From assembly GCF_013030265.1 (NCBI RefSeq), contig NZ_WPZQ01000001.1:124001-188000 (forward strand): 64,000 nt of DNA, read 5' to 3'. A program made the translations under genes and the position numbers. Of this stretch, positions 1-7,980 are shown piece after piece. The DNA is from Ruegeria arenilitoris (GTDB lineage Bacteria; Pseudomonadota; Alphaproteobacteria; Rhodobacterales; Rhodobacteraceae). Every line of letters starts with the position of its first letter. The first letter of the stretch is position 1. The notes beneath the pieces are model-generated. The model had not been told where the DNA came from. It saw nothing but the letters and a program-made list of their open reading frames with translations, and searched no databases.

Positions 1-710
1 AGCGCGACAACGCGCAGAACACGCGGGTGATCTGCCAGTGCATCATAGAGGTTTGCTTTGTTGGGAATGGTCAGTTTTAGCATCACATCCTGCCCATCGG
101 CCAACTGATCGAGGTTCTTCAGGATTTCTGCTTTCAGAATATCCTCAGCCTCAGCCTTGGTCTCGGAATGGATGTTTACTTCGGGCTCAACGATCGGAAC
201 CATACCTGCGCCGATAACCTCGCGCGCTACATCGAATTGCTGGGCGACAACAGCAGCGATACCTTCTGCATTTGCCTCGTGAATCACCGAGCGTTCTTTG
301 GTGCCAAACACACCCTCAGCCTTCGCCAGCGTTTCCGCCAGTCCCGGGATCGGTTTCATCATCTGAACACCGTTCGCCTGCTCTTCCAGGCCTTTGTCGA
401 TTTTCAGAAACGGTACGATGTTCTTTACCGACCAGAGATAGTCGGCAACCCCGCGACCATCGATTGTCTCGCCCAGTGTGCGTTCGAACAGGATCGCGCC
501 GATCACTTTATCCTTGGTGAAATCGTCCGCCAGAATGATACGCGCGCGCATTTTCTGGATTTCGCCAAACATCTCTTCGTCATTGTTGTAGTCGGATGCT
601 TCAACGCCATACAGCGCAAGCGCCTTAGGGGTCGAACCGCCGCTTTGATCCAAGGCCGCAATGAAACCTGCACCTTTGGACATTTGCTCGCGCTGTTCTG
701 CCTTGGACAT
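1..710 (-). CDS. fda: Class I fructose-bisphosphate aldolase (3' end cut by window edge)
   Basis: Reverse-strand translation from the ATG at 708-710 gives 236 residues before the window ends; no stop is reached. It begins MSKAEQREQM and carries AALDQSGGSTPKAL, GAILFERTLG, PFLKIDKGLEEQ and VPIVEPEVNI, all typical of the Staphylococcus-type class I aldolase of about 295 residues. The lysine in VMLKLTIP is the expected Schiff-base residue by family alignment. The enzyme interconverts fructose 1,6-bisphosphate with dihydroxyacetone phosphate and glyceraldehyde 3-phosphate in the cytoplasm. It lies 74 bp downstream of the P450 gene on the same strand. A site resembling the gap operators overlaps the P450 stop codon. 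Identity is firm; about 60 C-terminal residues are outside the window. Confidence 0.95.
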   Translation of the reverse strand, partial: MSKAEQREQMSKGAGFIAALDQSGGSTPKALALYGVEASDYNNDEEMFGEIQKMRARIILADDFTKDKVIGAILFERTLGETIDGRGVADYLWSVKNIVPFLKIDKGLEEQANGVQMMKPIPGLAETLAKAEGVFGTKERSVIHEANAEGIAAVVAQQFDVAREVIGAGMVPIVEPEVNIHSETKAEAEDILKAEILKNLDQLADGQDVMLKLTIPNKANLYDALADHPRVLRVVA

Positions 711-783
711 AACTCTTTTCCCGTTCAATAATGATTCCGCTTTTTTCAACCGCATACAGCAAGGCGTTGGGCGATGGTAGTTT

Positions 784-796
784 GTTAGCGCTCAAC
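784..796. promoter_or_regulatory. Possible operator upstream of the aldolase (GTTAGCGCTCAAC)
   Basis: The 13-mer starts with the same nine bases as the palindrome GTTAGCGCTAAC found before the second gap gene and differs by one inserted base in the right arm. It lies 74 bp before the aldolase start but also encodes the last residues of the P450, so the match could be chance. Weak on its own; supported only by the similar sites before both gap genes. Confidence 0.3.
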
Positions 797-2134
797 CAGC
801 CGTAACCAAATTCCGTCTTTCGAACGCACAGTCAGATGTGCGACTGGAACCGGTGTCCGACCTTCGATCAACTCGAACCGAAAGTGGCGCAAGAGCATGG
901 ACAGGATCAGAGGCCCCTCTACCATCGCAAAGCCAGCACCTGTGCAGACACGTGGCCCTGCCGAAAAGGGGATGTAGGCCTCTCTTTGACATTTCTTGCC
1001 ATTCTCGGTTCCCCATCTGGTCGGGTCGAACTCATCCGGCTTGTCCCACAGGCGTTCCTGACGGTGCAGGTGCCACGGGCTCAGGACAATCTGCGAGCCC
1101 TGGGGCACATCCCGGTCTCGAAAGCGTTCGGGACACGTTGTTTCACGCACCATCATTGGAACCGGAGGATACAGTCTCAGCGCCTCGCGAAAGACATCCC
1201 GGCTGAGTTTGAGTTTTGAGACAGTGGCAAATGAAGGTTCCTCTAGTATCTGCGCCTCGGCCGCCAGTTTCTCCTGCCACTCCGGATAAAGCGCCATCAG
1301 ATACAGTGTCCACGCCAGAGCAGACGCACTGGTCTCGTGACCTGCCAGAAAGAATATGGCCACCTGATCGATCATTTCGTCCGTATTGAAACGGTGTCCG
1401 GTCTGCGGATCCGGGGTTGTCATGATCTTGGTGGCAAGATCATCCGGTGCCTGACCCGCCGATATGGCGGCTGCCCTTTCGGTCGTCAGACGTCCAATGA
1501 GTGCTCGGATTTCTTTGGCGTTCCTGCGGGTTTTAGCCGAATGAAACCGTGGCACCCAACGCGGCAGAGGTATGAACGCTGCGAGGTTCAGAAGCGGTTG
1601 TTCCCTCTGGTATGCGCGAAACTTCTCAAAAACCTGCGCCGCGATCTCATGCTCAATCGGAACCGAAAACAGAGTGCGAAAGATGACATCTGCGGCTGCA
1701 TGGCTGGTGACTTCCTCACACTCGATCTCACTGCTGCTTTGCGAGCGCAGACGATCGACGCAAGCCTGCGCCGCAGCCAACATGGCCGGGAACGTGTCCT
1801 TTAAACGACCGCCTTCAAACGCGGGATCTATGATCCGGCGCTGGCGCTTCCAGGTATCGCCATTGGTCAGAAAAACCGAGTCACCAAGCAGCGGACGCAA
1901 CCCCTCACTGATGCGGTTCGATTTGGGAAAGTCGTCTGGTCGCTGCTTCAGAACCGTGTTGATCAGTTCAGGCTGGTTGATCATGTATGACCGAAAAAAC
2001 GGCGTACGAAACTCGGCCATCCAAGCCCGATACAGTCGCTGAGGTTGTGCTGAGAGCAAATCCTGGCGGAAGAGCTTCAAGTAGCGCCAGAGCGATACCT
2101 TATCTGCGCGAACCTGAGGCTTTGGGGGCGTCAT
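785..2134 (-). CDS. Cytochrome P450
   Basis: A 449-residue heme monooxygenase. The I-helix oxygen-activation motif AGHETS is at 264-269, the K-helix ExxR appears as EALRLYPP, and the heme loop PFSAGPRVCTGAGF places the axial thiolate at Cys397. There is no N-terminal membrane anchor, so it is a soluble bacterial-type P450 that should take electrons from a separate ferredoxin and reductase, neither of which is in the window. Its start codon overlaps the stop of the upstream membrane serine hydrolase by four bases (ATGA), which implies translational coupling and a shared pathway. Substrate unknown; a lipid or acyl compound is a guess from the neighbour. Confidence 0.93.
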   Translation of the reverse strand: MTPPKPQVRADKVSLWRYLKLFRQDLLSAQPQRLYRAWMAEFRTPFFRSYMINQPELINTVLKQRPDDFPKSNRISEGLRPLLGDSVFLTNGDTWKRQRRIIDPAFEGGRLKDTFPAMLAAAQACVDRLRSQSSSEIECEEVTSHAAADVIFRTLFSVPIEHEIAAQVFEKFRAYQREQPLLNLAAFIPLPRWVPRFHSAKTRRNAKEIRALIGRLTTERAAAISAGQAPDDLATKIMTTPDPQTGHRFNTDEMIDQVAIFFLAGHETSASALAWTLYLMALYPEWQEKLAAEAQILEEPSFATVSKLKLSRDVFREALRLYPPVPMMVRETTCPERFRDRDVPQGSQIVLSPWHLHRQERLWDKPDEFDPTRWGTENGKKCQREAYIPFSAGPRVCTGAGFAMVEGPLILSMLLRHFRFELIEGRTPVPVAHLTVRSKDGIWLRLVER

Positions 2135-3345
2135 GCAGCCACCGATGTGTATTTGGACACAGAGACATCGATGCGTGACTTGGATGGCGCCCTGCCGTCG
2201 AACCTCTCAGACAGGGTTTCAGGGCCAGCGGTTATCCGAAAGTAATCATAGTCGCCCGGTCGATCGAACGCGCAGAGGTACTGGAAATGAAGTCGAAAGA
2301 ACCTCCACCGCAGTTCCTGCCAGCGTGCAGGAGACAGGGTTTGGGTGAACGCAGCGGATAACACCAGAGGCCAACGCTTTTCAGGACCAGCAACGCCACT
2401 GACTGACACAGGATCACATAACGCGAAGGCACACCCATCACCGGGTGCTGATACATCAATCCAGGTCAGCTCCGTGCGCTTGGACAGAAAGCTCAAGTCA
2501 GATCGCAACTGATCGGCTTTGGGCAGGAACGAAACCATCGGCACCACCTGCCCCAGTGTAAGGAATGACAGTGTCGGGCCCTTCACCTTGTATTTCTGAT
2601 CACGTAGCAAATCCGCCAACACGGAAACACCCAGATGTGCACCAGAGCTATGACCGACAACCAGCACTTCATCTGCACCAGAGCTCAGGGCTTGCGCGAT
2701 CAGAGATTTAAACTCAGCCAGGCGCGCACACATCTCGGGAGACGTTTCCCCCCAATGGCGCGCAGAATGGGCATAGTCATGCATCAGGTAGTAGGCAAAC
2801 AAGCGATTATCTATTTTGCGAAACCAGTTCAGTAGCGCGTAGGCTGCAATCAGTGCAGGTAATAAGGCGATCCAACCTACAAACATCGTCAGAACCGCGA
2901 AAACACCCCAAGCGGCGAAGACTGCGATCAATAGTTGCAACAAGAGCATTCCGACAGGATAAAGCGCGGCAATGACAGGACCCTTGCGTAGTCTCATCAA
3001 GCGCCACAAAACACCTGTTGAGATATAAATCCAGGCCGTTTGAGCCAGTTGCAGATATGTGGCCCCAATGGATCGCGCCATGCTGTCCCGCACGATATCC
3101 GACCAGACCAGAACCTCGACATCCGTCTCTGTATCAACGCCCTCCTGCCGCGATGTCACGTGCCACCCATATGGCCCATCGCCGGATCTGGCAGAAACTG
3201 CAATCTCATATCCTGAGATTTTAGACTGCAGATGCCCTTCTTTGCGGTAAAGTTCGCGATAGCGGCGGGGATGAATCGGGTCATAGCCAGGTATATAAAA
3301 TACCCTGCGTTTGCGCACCTTTTGCTGCGTTTTCTGACTGCTCAT
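2131..3345 (-). CDS. Membrane protein with alpha/beta-hydrolase serine motif, coupled to P450
   Basis: A 404-residue protein of no family I can name. The N-terminus contains VFYIPGYDP, resembling the first strand and oxyanion loop of alpha/beta hydrolases. Residues about 124-172 form two hydrophobic membrane segments. VLVVGHSSGAHLG at 228-239 is a clear nucleophile elbow with Ser233. The catalytic Asp and His are not assigned; the DYDYF region near the C-terminus is one candidate area. The start is supported by AGAGGT upstream. The product probably works at the inner membrane on an ester or lipid substrate, together with the P450 whose start overlaps its stop. Serine-hydrolase assignment is fairly secure, substrate is not. 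Confidence 0.7.
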   Translation of the reverse strand: MSSQKTQQKVRKRRVFYIPGYDPIHPRRYRELYRKEGHLQSKISGYEIAVSARSGDGPYGWHVTSRQEGVDTETDVEVLVWSDIVRDSMARSIGATYLQLAQTAWIYISTGVLWRLMRLRKGPVIAALYPVGMLLLQLLIAVFAAWGVFAVLTMFVGWIALLPALIAAYALLNWFRKIDNRLFAYYLMHDYAHSARHWGETSPEMCARLAEFKSLIAQALSSGADEVLVVGHSSGAHLGVSVLADLLRDQKYKVKGPTLSFLTLGQVVPMVSFLPKADQLRSDLSFLSKRTELTWIDVSAPGDGCAFALCDPVSVSGVAGPEKRWPLVLSAAFTQTLSPARWQELRWRFFRLHFQYLCAFDRPGDYDYFRITAGPETLSERFDGRAPSKSRIDVSVSKYTSVAA

Positions 3346-3422
3346 TGCTTTGACCTCTGTCGCGCAGACTAGCCTAGCAATGCGGCCAAGGTAAGACCCG
3401 TATATCGTCCTGTTTCAGGATG

Positions 3423-4175
3423 TTAGCCCAGGGTTGCAAGCGCCGGGAATGTCTCGAGCAACCACCAGCTGAACTCGGTGAACAACCCCGTGATCAGCAT
3501 GATACCGACGAACAGCAACAGCGCGCCCATAACCTTTTCGATAGTGCCCATGTAGGGCTTGATACGGTTCATTACGGCCATTGAGCGGTTCAGGAACATC
3601 GCAGCCAGCAGGAATGGGATGCCAAGCCCTGCCGCATAAACACCCAGCAAAAGCGTTCCACGGGCAACCGACGCCTCTGACGCAGCCAATGACAGGATCG
3701 CACCCAGCTGAGGTCCAATGCAGGGCGTCCAGCCAAATGCAAAAGCAAGTCCAAGAATATAGGCGCCAAAGACTGATCCGCCGGAATCTCCGGTCTCTAC
3801 CCGGGCTTCTCGATCCAGCAGCGGAATGCGGAATACGTTCAGAAAGTGCAGACCAAACACGATGACAACAGCGCCGGAAAGCTTGGCGAAAAGCACCTGA
3901 TTTTGCAGGACAAACGCTCCAAACGCCGAAGCTGTGAACCCCAACAGAAGGAATACGGTCGACAATCCAAGCACGAAAAACAACGCCGACAAAGTCGCCT
4001 TGCGCCGTGCGCGTGCCTCGTCCTGCATCTCGTTGATCGTGACCCCGCTCATATACGCCAGATAAGGTGGCACAATGGGCAACACGCATGGCGACAGGAA
4101 GCTGATCAGCCCCCCGATCATCGCAATGAACATGGCGGGTAGCAGTCCCGCGTCGATGATATCAATTCCGAACAT
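3423..4175 (-). CDS. ccdA: Cytochrome c biogenesis protein CcdA
   Basis: A 250-residue multi-pass membrane protein of the CcdA/DsbD-beta family. It passes reducing equivalents from cytoplasmic thioredoxin to periplasmic thiol proteins used in cytochrome c assembly. The paired redox cysteines are visible: Cys30 in SFLSPCVLPIVPPYL and Cys152 in GWTPCIGPQLGA. About six hydrophobic segments are present and the length is typical for CcdA. It is divergent from the TusA-like gene. The ccmE, ccmF and ccmH genes of the same process lie about 12 kb away in this window. Confidence 0.94.
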   Translation of the reverse strand: MFGIDIIDAGLLPAMFIAMIGGLISFLSPCVLPIVPPYLAYMSGVTINEMQDEARARRKATLSALFFVLGLSTVFLLLGFTASAFGAFVLQNQVLFAKLSGAVVIVFGLHFLNVFRIPLLDREARVETGDSGGSVFGAYILGLAFAFGWTPCIGPQLGAILSLAASEASVARGTLLLGVYAAGLGIPFLLAAMFLNRSMAVMNRIKPYMGTIEKVMGALLLFVGIMLITGLFTEFSWWLLETFPALATLG

Positions 4176-4280
4176 GTTTCAGCACATATGGTATCGCACC
4201 GCCAACGTCACGGGGCCAATAGGTCACATCCTCGTGGTTGCATGCTGGACACCATCCTCAAGTGGAAATATCTGACTCGC

Positions 4281-4511
4281 ATGACAAGTGATATTGAAAC
4301 ACTGGATGCACTGGGCCTGCTGTGCCCGCTGCCCGTCCTGAAGGCCCGGAAACGGCTGAAATCCATGCCGGTTGGCGGGTTGCTACGCGTTCTGGCAGAT
4401 GACCCGGCTGCAGTGATCGACGTTCCACATTATTGCACCGAGTCCGGCAACAAGCTGATTAGTCAGGAAGATACAGGTAATCATCAGATCTACGTCATCC
4501 AAAAGACTTGA
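4281..4511 (+). CDS. tusA: TusA/SirA-family sulfur carrier
   Basis: A 76-residue protein with the family signature LDALGLLCPLPVLKARK. Cys15 in the CPxP motif is the residue that carries persulfide sulfur in TusA proteins. Such carriers pass sulfur to tRNA thiolation or molybdenum cofactor enzymes. I use the ATG giving MTSDIETLDA; an upstream in-frame ATG at 4242 would add 13 residues and neither start has a strong ribosome site. The gene is divergent from ccdA and ends shortly before the hairpin shared with rne. The family is clear; which TusA-like paralogue it is cannot be told. Confidence 0.88.
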   Translation: MTSDIETLDALGLLCPLPVLKARKRLKSMPVGGLLRVLADDPAAVIDVPHYCTESGNKLISQEDTGNHQIYVIQKT

Positions 4512-4536
4512 GCAATAAAACTGGCGTATCAGAAAG

Positions 4537-4566
4537 AAAAAGGCGGGCCTGTTAGCCCGCCTTCTT
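4537..4566. terminator. Bidirectional terminator between tusA-like gene and rne
   Basis: A 7-bp GC stem (4542-4548 with 4555-4561) and a 6-base loop lie between the two convergent genes. An A-rich run precedes the hairpin and a T-rich tract follows it, so both strands have the form of an intrinsic terminator. Confidence 0.85.
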
Positions 4567-4569
4567 TGG

Positions 4570-7455
4570 TTACTGACCCAGAGACCACCATCCCCGCCGC
4601 TTGGGTTTGGCAGGAGCTGGTTCTTCTGGCACCGGCTCTTCTGCCACAACCTCCAAGACAGGCTCTGGCGTTTCAGGTGCGACCTGCTCAGGTTCTGGCT
4701 CAGACGCTTGTTCTTCTGCCGCTGCAACCTCTTCTTTAACGGGCGCCGCAGTTTCCTCCGCAGGTTCTTCCGTCACAGCAGATGCTTCTACTTCAGTCTC
4801 TGCAACTTCAGCTTCCACTTCGATCTGCTCAGAGACCGCCGTTTCGACGACCTCCGCCTCGGCCACGATCTCTACGCCTTCCTCGGCAGGTGCCTCCTCA
4901 GCGTTCTGCTCAGCTTCGGCATTCGCGACCTCTGCAGGTTCCTCGGCTTTCTCAGCGTCTGCATCTTTTTTGCGGCGGCGTGGTGCACGACGCTTCTTTG
5001 GCTTGGCAGGTTTCTCTGCCTCTGGCGCTTCTTCCGCAGGTGCTGCATCAGCCTCTACTGCGTCGGTCTTCTCTTCAGTGGCAGCATCACCACCATCGGC
5101 GTCTTCGGCCTCGGTCGGCTTGTCGCCTTCTTCTGACGCAGCCTCGGACCCTTCTCCGTTTCCACCGCCCTTCTTCCGGCGACGACGACGACGCTTGCGC
5201 TTGGGCTTGGTCTCTTCTTCAGCCTGAACTGTTTCTTCTTCTTCCTCGTCCTCCGAAGCATCCACCAGATCCATCAGCGATGCGTCTACGGATACCACGG
5301 GCGCAGTGGCCTCTGGCACTATCCGGCTGGCGGTCTTGAATTTCTCCATCGAGAAATCGGGGCTGACCAGATGGATATCGCCTTCAATGCGCACTGAAAG
5401 GCCATAGCGTCCTTCGATCTGAGCGATATGCTCGCGTTTCTGGTTCATCAGGAAGTTGGCAATGCTGACCGGGCAGCGCACCAGAACCTCGCGAGAGCGG
5501 CGACGTGTGCCTTCCTCTTCGATCTGACGCAAGATCGACAGTGCCATGTTGTCGTCCGAGCGGATCAGACCGGTGCCGTGGCAGGCCGGGCAAGGCTGCG
5601 TTGTCGCCTCGATCATGCCGGGGCGCAGACGCTGGCGGCTCATCTCCAGCAGACCAAAGCCAGAAATACGACCGACCTGAATACGGGCACGATCCGTTTT
5701 CAACTTGTCTTTAAGGCGCTTTTCGACGGCCGAGTTATTCTTGCGCTCGTCCATATCGATGAAGTCGATGACGATCAGACCTGCGAGGTCGCGCAGACGC
5801 AGTTGGCGCGCCACTTCGTCGGCGGCCTCAAGATTGGTCTTGAGCGCGGTCTCCTCGATCGAACCTTCTTTGGTGGCCCGGCCAGAGTTCACGTCGATCG
5901 CAACCAGCGCCTCGGTCACACCGATCACGATGTAGCCGCCTGATTTCAACTGAACTGTCGGGTTGAACATTCCCGCCAGATAGCTTTCGACTTGATAGCG
6001 TGCGAACAGAGGCAGCGCGTCTTCATACCGCTTCACGTTCTTGGCATGCGACGGCATGATCATCTTCATGAAGTCTTTGGCGATGCGGTAGCCACCCTCG
6101 CCCTCGACCAGAACTTCGTCAATGTCGCGATTATAGAGATCGCGGATCGAGCGTTTAATCAGGTCGCCTTCTTCATAGATCTTGGAGGGTGCGATGGATT
6201 CCAGTGTCAGCGCCCGGATTTGCTCCCAGAGACGCTGCAGGTATTCATAATCGCGTTTGATCTCGGATTTGGTACGCTTCGCCCCGGCAGTCCGGATGAT
6301 CAAACCCGCACCAGTCGGCACATCGATATCCGAGGCAATGTCCTTGAGCTTTTTACGGTCGGCGGCGTTAGTGATCTTACGGCTGATGCCACCACCGCGG
6401 GCAGTGTTCGGCATCAGAACGCAATAGCGACCCGCCAGCGACAGATAGGTTGTCAACGCAGCACCCTTGTTGCCACGCTCTTCTTTTACGACCTGCACCA
6501 GCAGAACCTGGCGCACCTTGATGACTTCTTGAATCTTGTAACGACGCGGGCGCGGTTTGCGCGGAGGACGAATATCTTCGCTGTCATCTTCATCAGCGAC
6601 AGACTCAATTGTCTCGTCTTTGTCCGTTGCTTCTGAACGTGCTTCGACCTCTTCAGCTTCCGACTCAGCGGCTTCGTCACCTTCGGATTCTTCAGCAGCA
6701 GCTTCTACCTGCTCATCTTCAGCAGTTTCAGGCTGCTCAGATCCCTCGGCTTCTTCACCGGACTCAGATTCACCAGCTTCTTCTGTGCTTTCGGCTTCCG
6801 CCTCAGCATTGGCTTCGACTTCTACTTCAGCAGTCTCAGTTACCGGCTCGGCTTCTTGCTCGGCAGCATCATCTTCCTGCTGTTCACCAGATTCGGCCTG
6901 ACCTTCGGTTTCAGTGACCTCTTCGGGCTCCTCAACCGGAGTTTCAGCCACCAATTCTACGGGCGATGTGCCCTCAGGAATTGAGACATCGGCGTTTTCT
7001 TCACCTTCATCCAGATCAATGGTTTCCATCCCGGTAGGTTCCGAGGACGGATCCATGGTTTCGACCGGATCGTCGGATTTAACACCCTCTGCCTTAGTGC
7101 GTGAACGCGAACGACGCTTTTTGGGCTTCGCCTCTTCAGCTTCGTCACGTGCCTTCATCGCTTCGGCGTAGGCGCGCTCTTCTTCCATCAGGGCTTCGCG
7201 GTCTGCGACCGGAATCTGATAGTAGTCGGGGTGAATTTCCGAAAAGGCGAGGAAACCGTGCCGGTTCCCGCCGTAATCAACAAATGCCGCCTGCAGAGAC
7301 GGTTCGACCCGTGTTACCTTTGCGAGGTAGATGTTTCCTGCAAGCTGACGCTTGTTTTCGGATTCAAAGTCGAACTCCTCGACCTTGTTTCCATCGACCA
7401 CCACGACGCGGGTTTCCTCCGCGTGGGTGGCATCGATAAGCATTTTCTTAGCCAT
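4570..7455 (-). CDS. rne: Ribonuclease E
   Basis: A 961-residue endoribonuclease that cleaves single-stranded RNA in mRNA decay and in rRNA/tRNA maturation and scaffolds the degradosome. The N-terminus MAKKMLIDATHAEETRV is typical. The S1 domain is split by a long acidic low-complexity insert at about residues 85-325, common in alphaproteobacterial RNase E. The catalytic aspartates lie in VAIDVNSG and VIDFIDMDERK, and the zinc-link is CPACHGTGL. The C-terminal third alternates basic tracts (KRKRRRRRRKK) with acidic Ala/Glu runs and ends RRGWWSLGQ, as expected for a disordered protein- and RNA-binding scaffold. The start with AAGGA just upstream is preferred over an ATG five codons earlier. 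A long leader of about 500 bp precedes it. Confidence 0.96.
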   Translation of the reverse strand: MAKKMLIDATHAEETRVVVVDGNKVEEFDFESENKRQLAGNIYLAKVTRVEPSLQAAFVDYGGNRHGFLAFSEIHPDYYQIPVADREALMEEERAYAEAMKARDEAEEAKPKKRRSRSRTKAEGVKSDDPVETMDPSSEPTGMETIDLDEGEENADVSIPEGTSPVELVAETPVEEPEEVTETEGQAESGEQQEDDAAEQEAEPVTETAEVEVEANAEAEAESTEEAGESESGEEAEGSEQPETAEDEQVEAAAEESEGDEAAESEAEEVEARSEATDKDETIESVADEDDSEDIRPPRKPRPRRYKIQEVIKVRQVLLVQVVKEERGNKGAALTTYLSLAGRYCVLMPNTARGGGISRKITNAADRKKLKDIASDIDVPTGAGLIIRTAGAKRTKSEIKRDYEYLQRLWEQIRALTLESIAPSKIYEEGDLIKRSIRDLYNRDIDEVLVEGEGGYRIAKDFMKMIMPSHAKNVKRYEDALPLFARYQVESYLAGMFNPTVQLKSGGYIVIGVTEALVAIDVNSGRATKEGSIEETALKTNLEAADEVARQLRLRDLAGLIVIDFIDMDERKNNSAVEKRLKDKLKTDRARIQVGRISGFGLLEMSRQRLRPGMIEATTQPCPACHGTGLIRSDDNMALSILRQIEEEGTRRRSREVLVRCPVSIANFLMNQKREHIAQIEGRYGLSVRIEGDIHLVSPDFSMEKFKTASRIVPEATAPVVSVDASLMDLVDASEDEEEEETVQAEEETKPKRKRRRRRRKKGGGNGEGSEAASEEGDKPTEAEDADGGDAATEEKTDAVEADAAPAEEAPEAEKPAKPKKRRAPRRRKKDADAEKAEEPAEVANAEAEQNAEEAPAEEGVEIVAEAEVVETAVSEQIEVEAEVAETEVEASAVTEEPAEETAAPVKEEVAAAEEQASEPEPEQVAPETPEPVLEVVAEEPVPEEPAPAKPKRRGWWSLGQ

Positions 7456-7945
7456 GTGTCCTTGGTGCACCGCGCCAAACGCGTTGTCCTTACCCGTCCG
7501 GGCGGACAGGCGCTTTTGGGGTGGTGTCTTGTCAGGGCGATATCGGACGGCGCGCGGCAGGGTCTGGCGCTCTGGCCCCCTGCCCGTTCACTCAATCGTT
7601 GCGCGCGCGTCATCGCGGTTCTTCTCCGACAGGCGCGATCCATGCCGCAGCCCGCCCATTTATTCCTTTCGCCCGTATTCCGGGCTCAGGTGCTCCAATA
7701 CCCCGTGAGGGGCACAATCGGTCTGCCTGGCCTTGTGGGAATGATCACCATCTGCGGCAAAGCAGCGAAACTCAAAGATTCGGGACTTCTGGGCGCAAAA
7801 TTAGCCCGGCCCGTCCCGTCACAATAAAAGCAGTCCTGTGGAAAAGACAATGGGCAAACTGCACGATCAGCATCTGCCGATAGGCATCAAAATCAGCAAA
7901 AAGCCGTCAAAGAGCTAATTTTCAGGGGTGTTTGGCCTAAAAAAT
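7456..7945 (-). other. Long non-coding leader upstream of rne
   Basis: About 490 bp separate the rne start from the terminator of dctD. The small ORFs here lack convincing ribosome sites and resemble no family I know. RNase E genes in other bacteria have long 5' untranslated regions through which the enzyme controls its own mRNA, so this stretch is most simply read as the rne promoter plus leader. A weak minus-strand promoter candidate (TTGTCT, 17 bp, TTATTG) lies near 7830. No recognisable RNA family seen. Confidence 0.5.
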
Positions 7946-7973
7946 ATCCGGAGAGAGTGTCCCCTCTCCGGAT
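7939..7973 (-). terminator. Intrinsic terminator of dctBD
   Basis: A perfect 10-bp stem (7946-7955 with 7964-7973) and an 8-base loop are followed on the minus strand by six U residues, immediately after the dctD stop codon. Confidence 0.92.
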
Positions 7974-7980
7974 TTGTTGG

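Noticed and set aside
4601-6917. Several long open frames on the plus strand rich in Ser/Ala or Leu/Arg
   Set aside because: They are antisense to the acidic low-complexity coding sequence of rne; the repetitive Glu/Ala codons keep the opposite strand open. No ribosome sites or family patterns.
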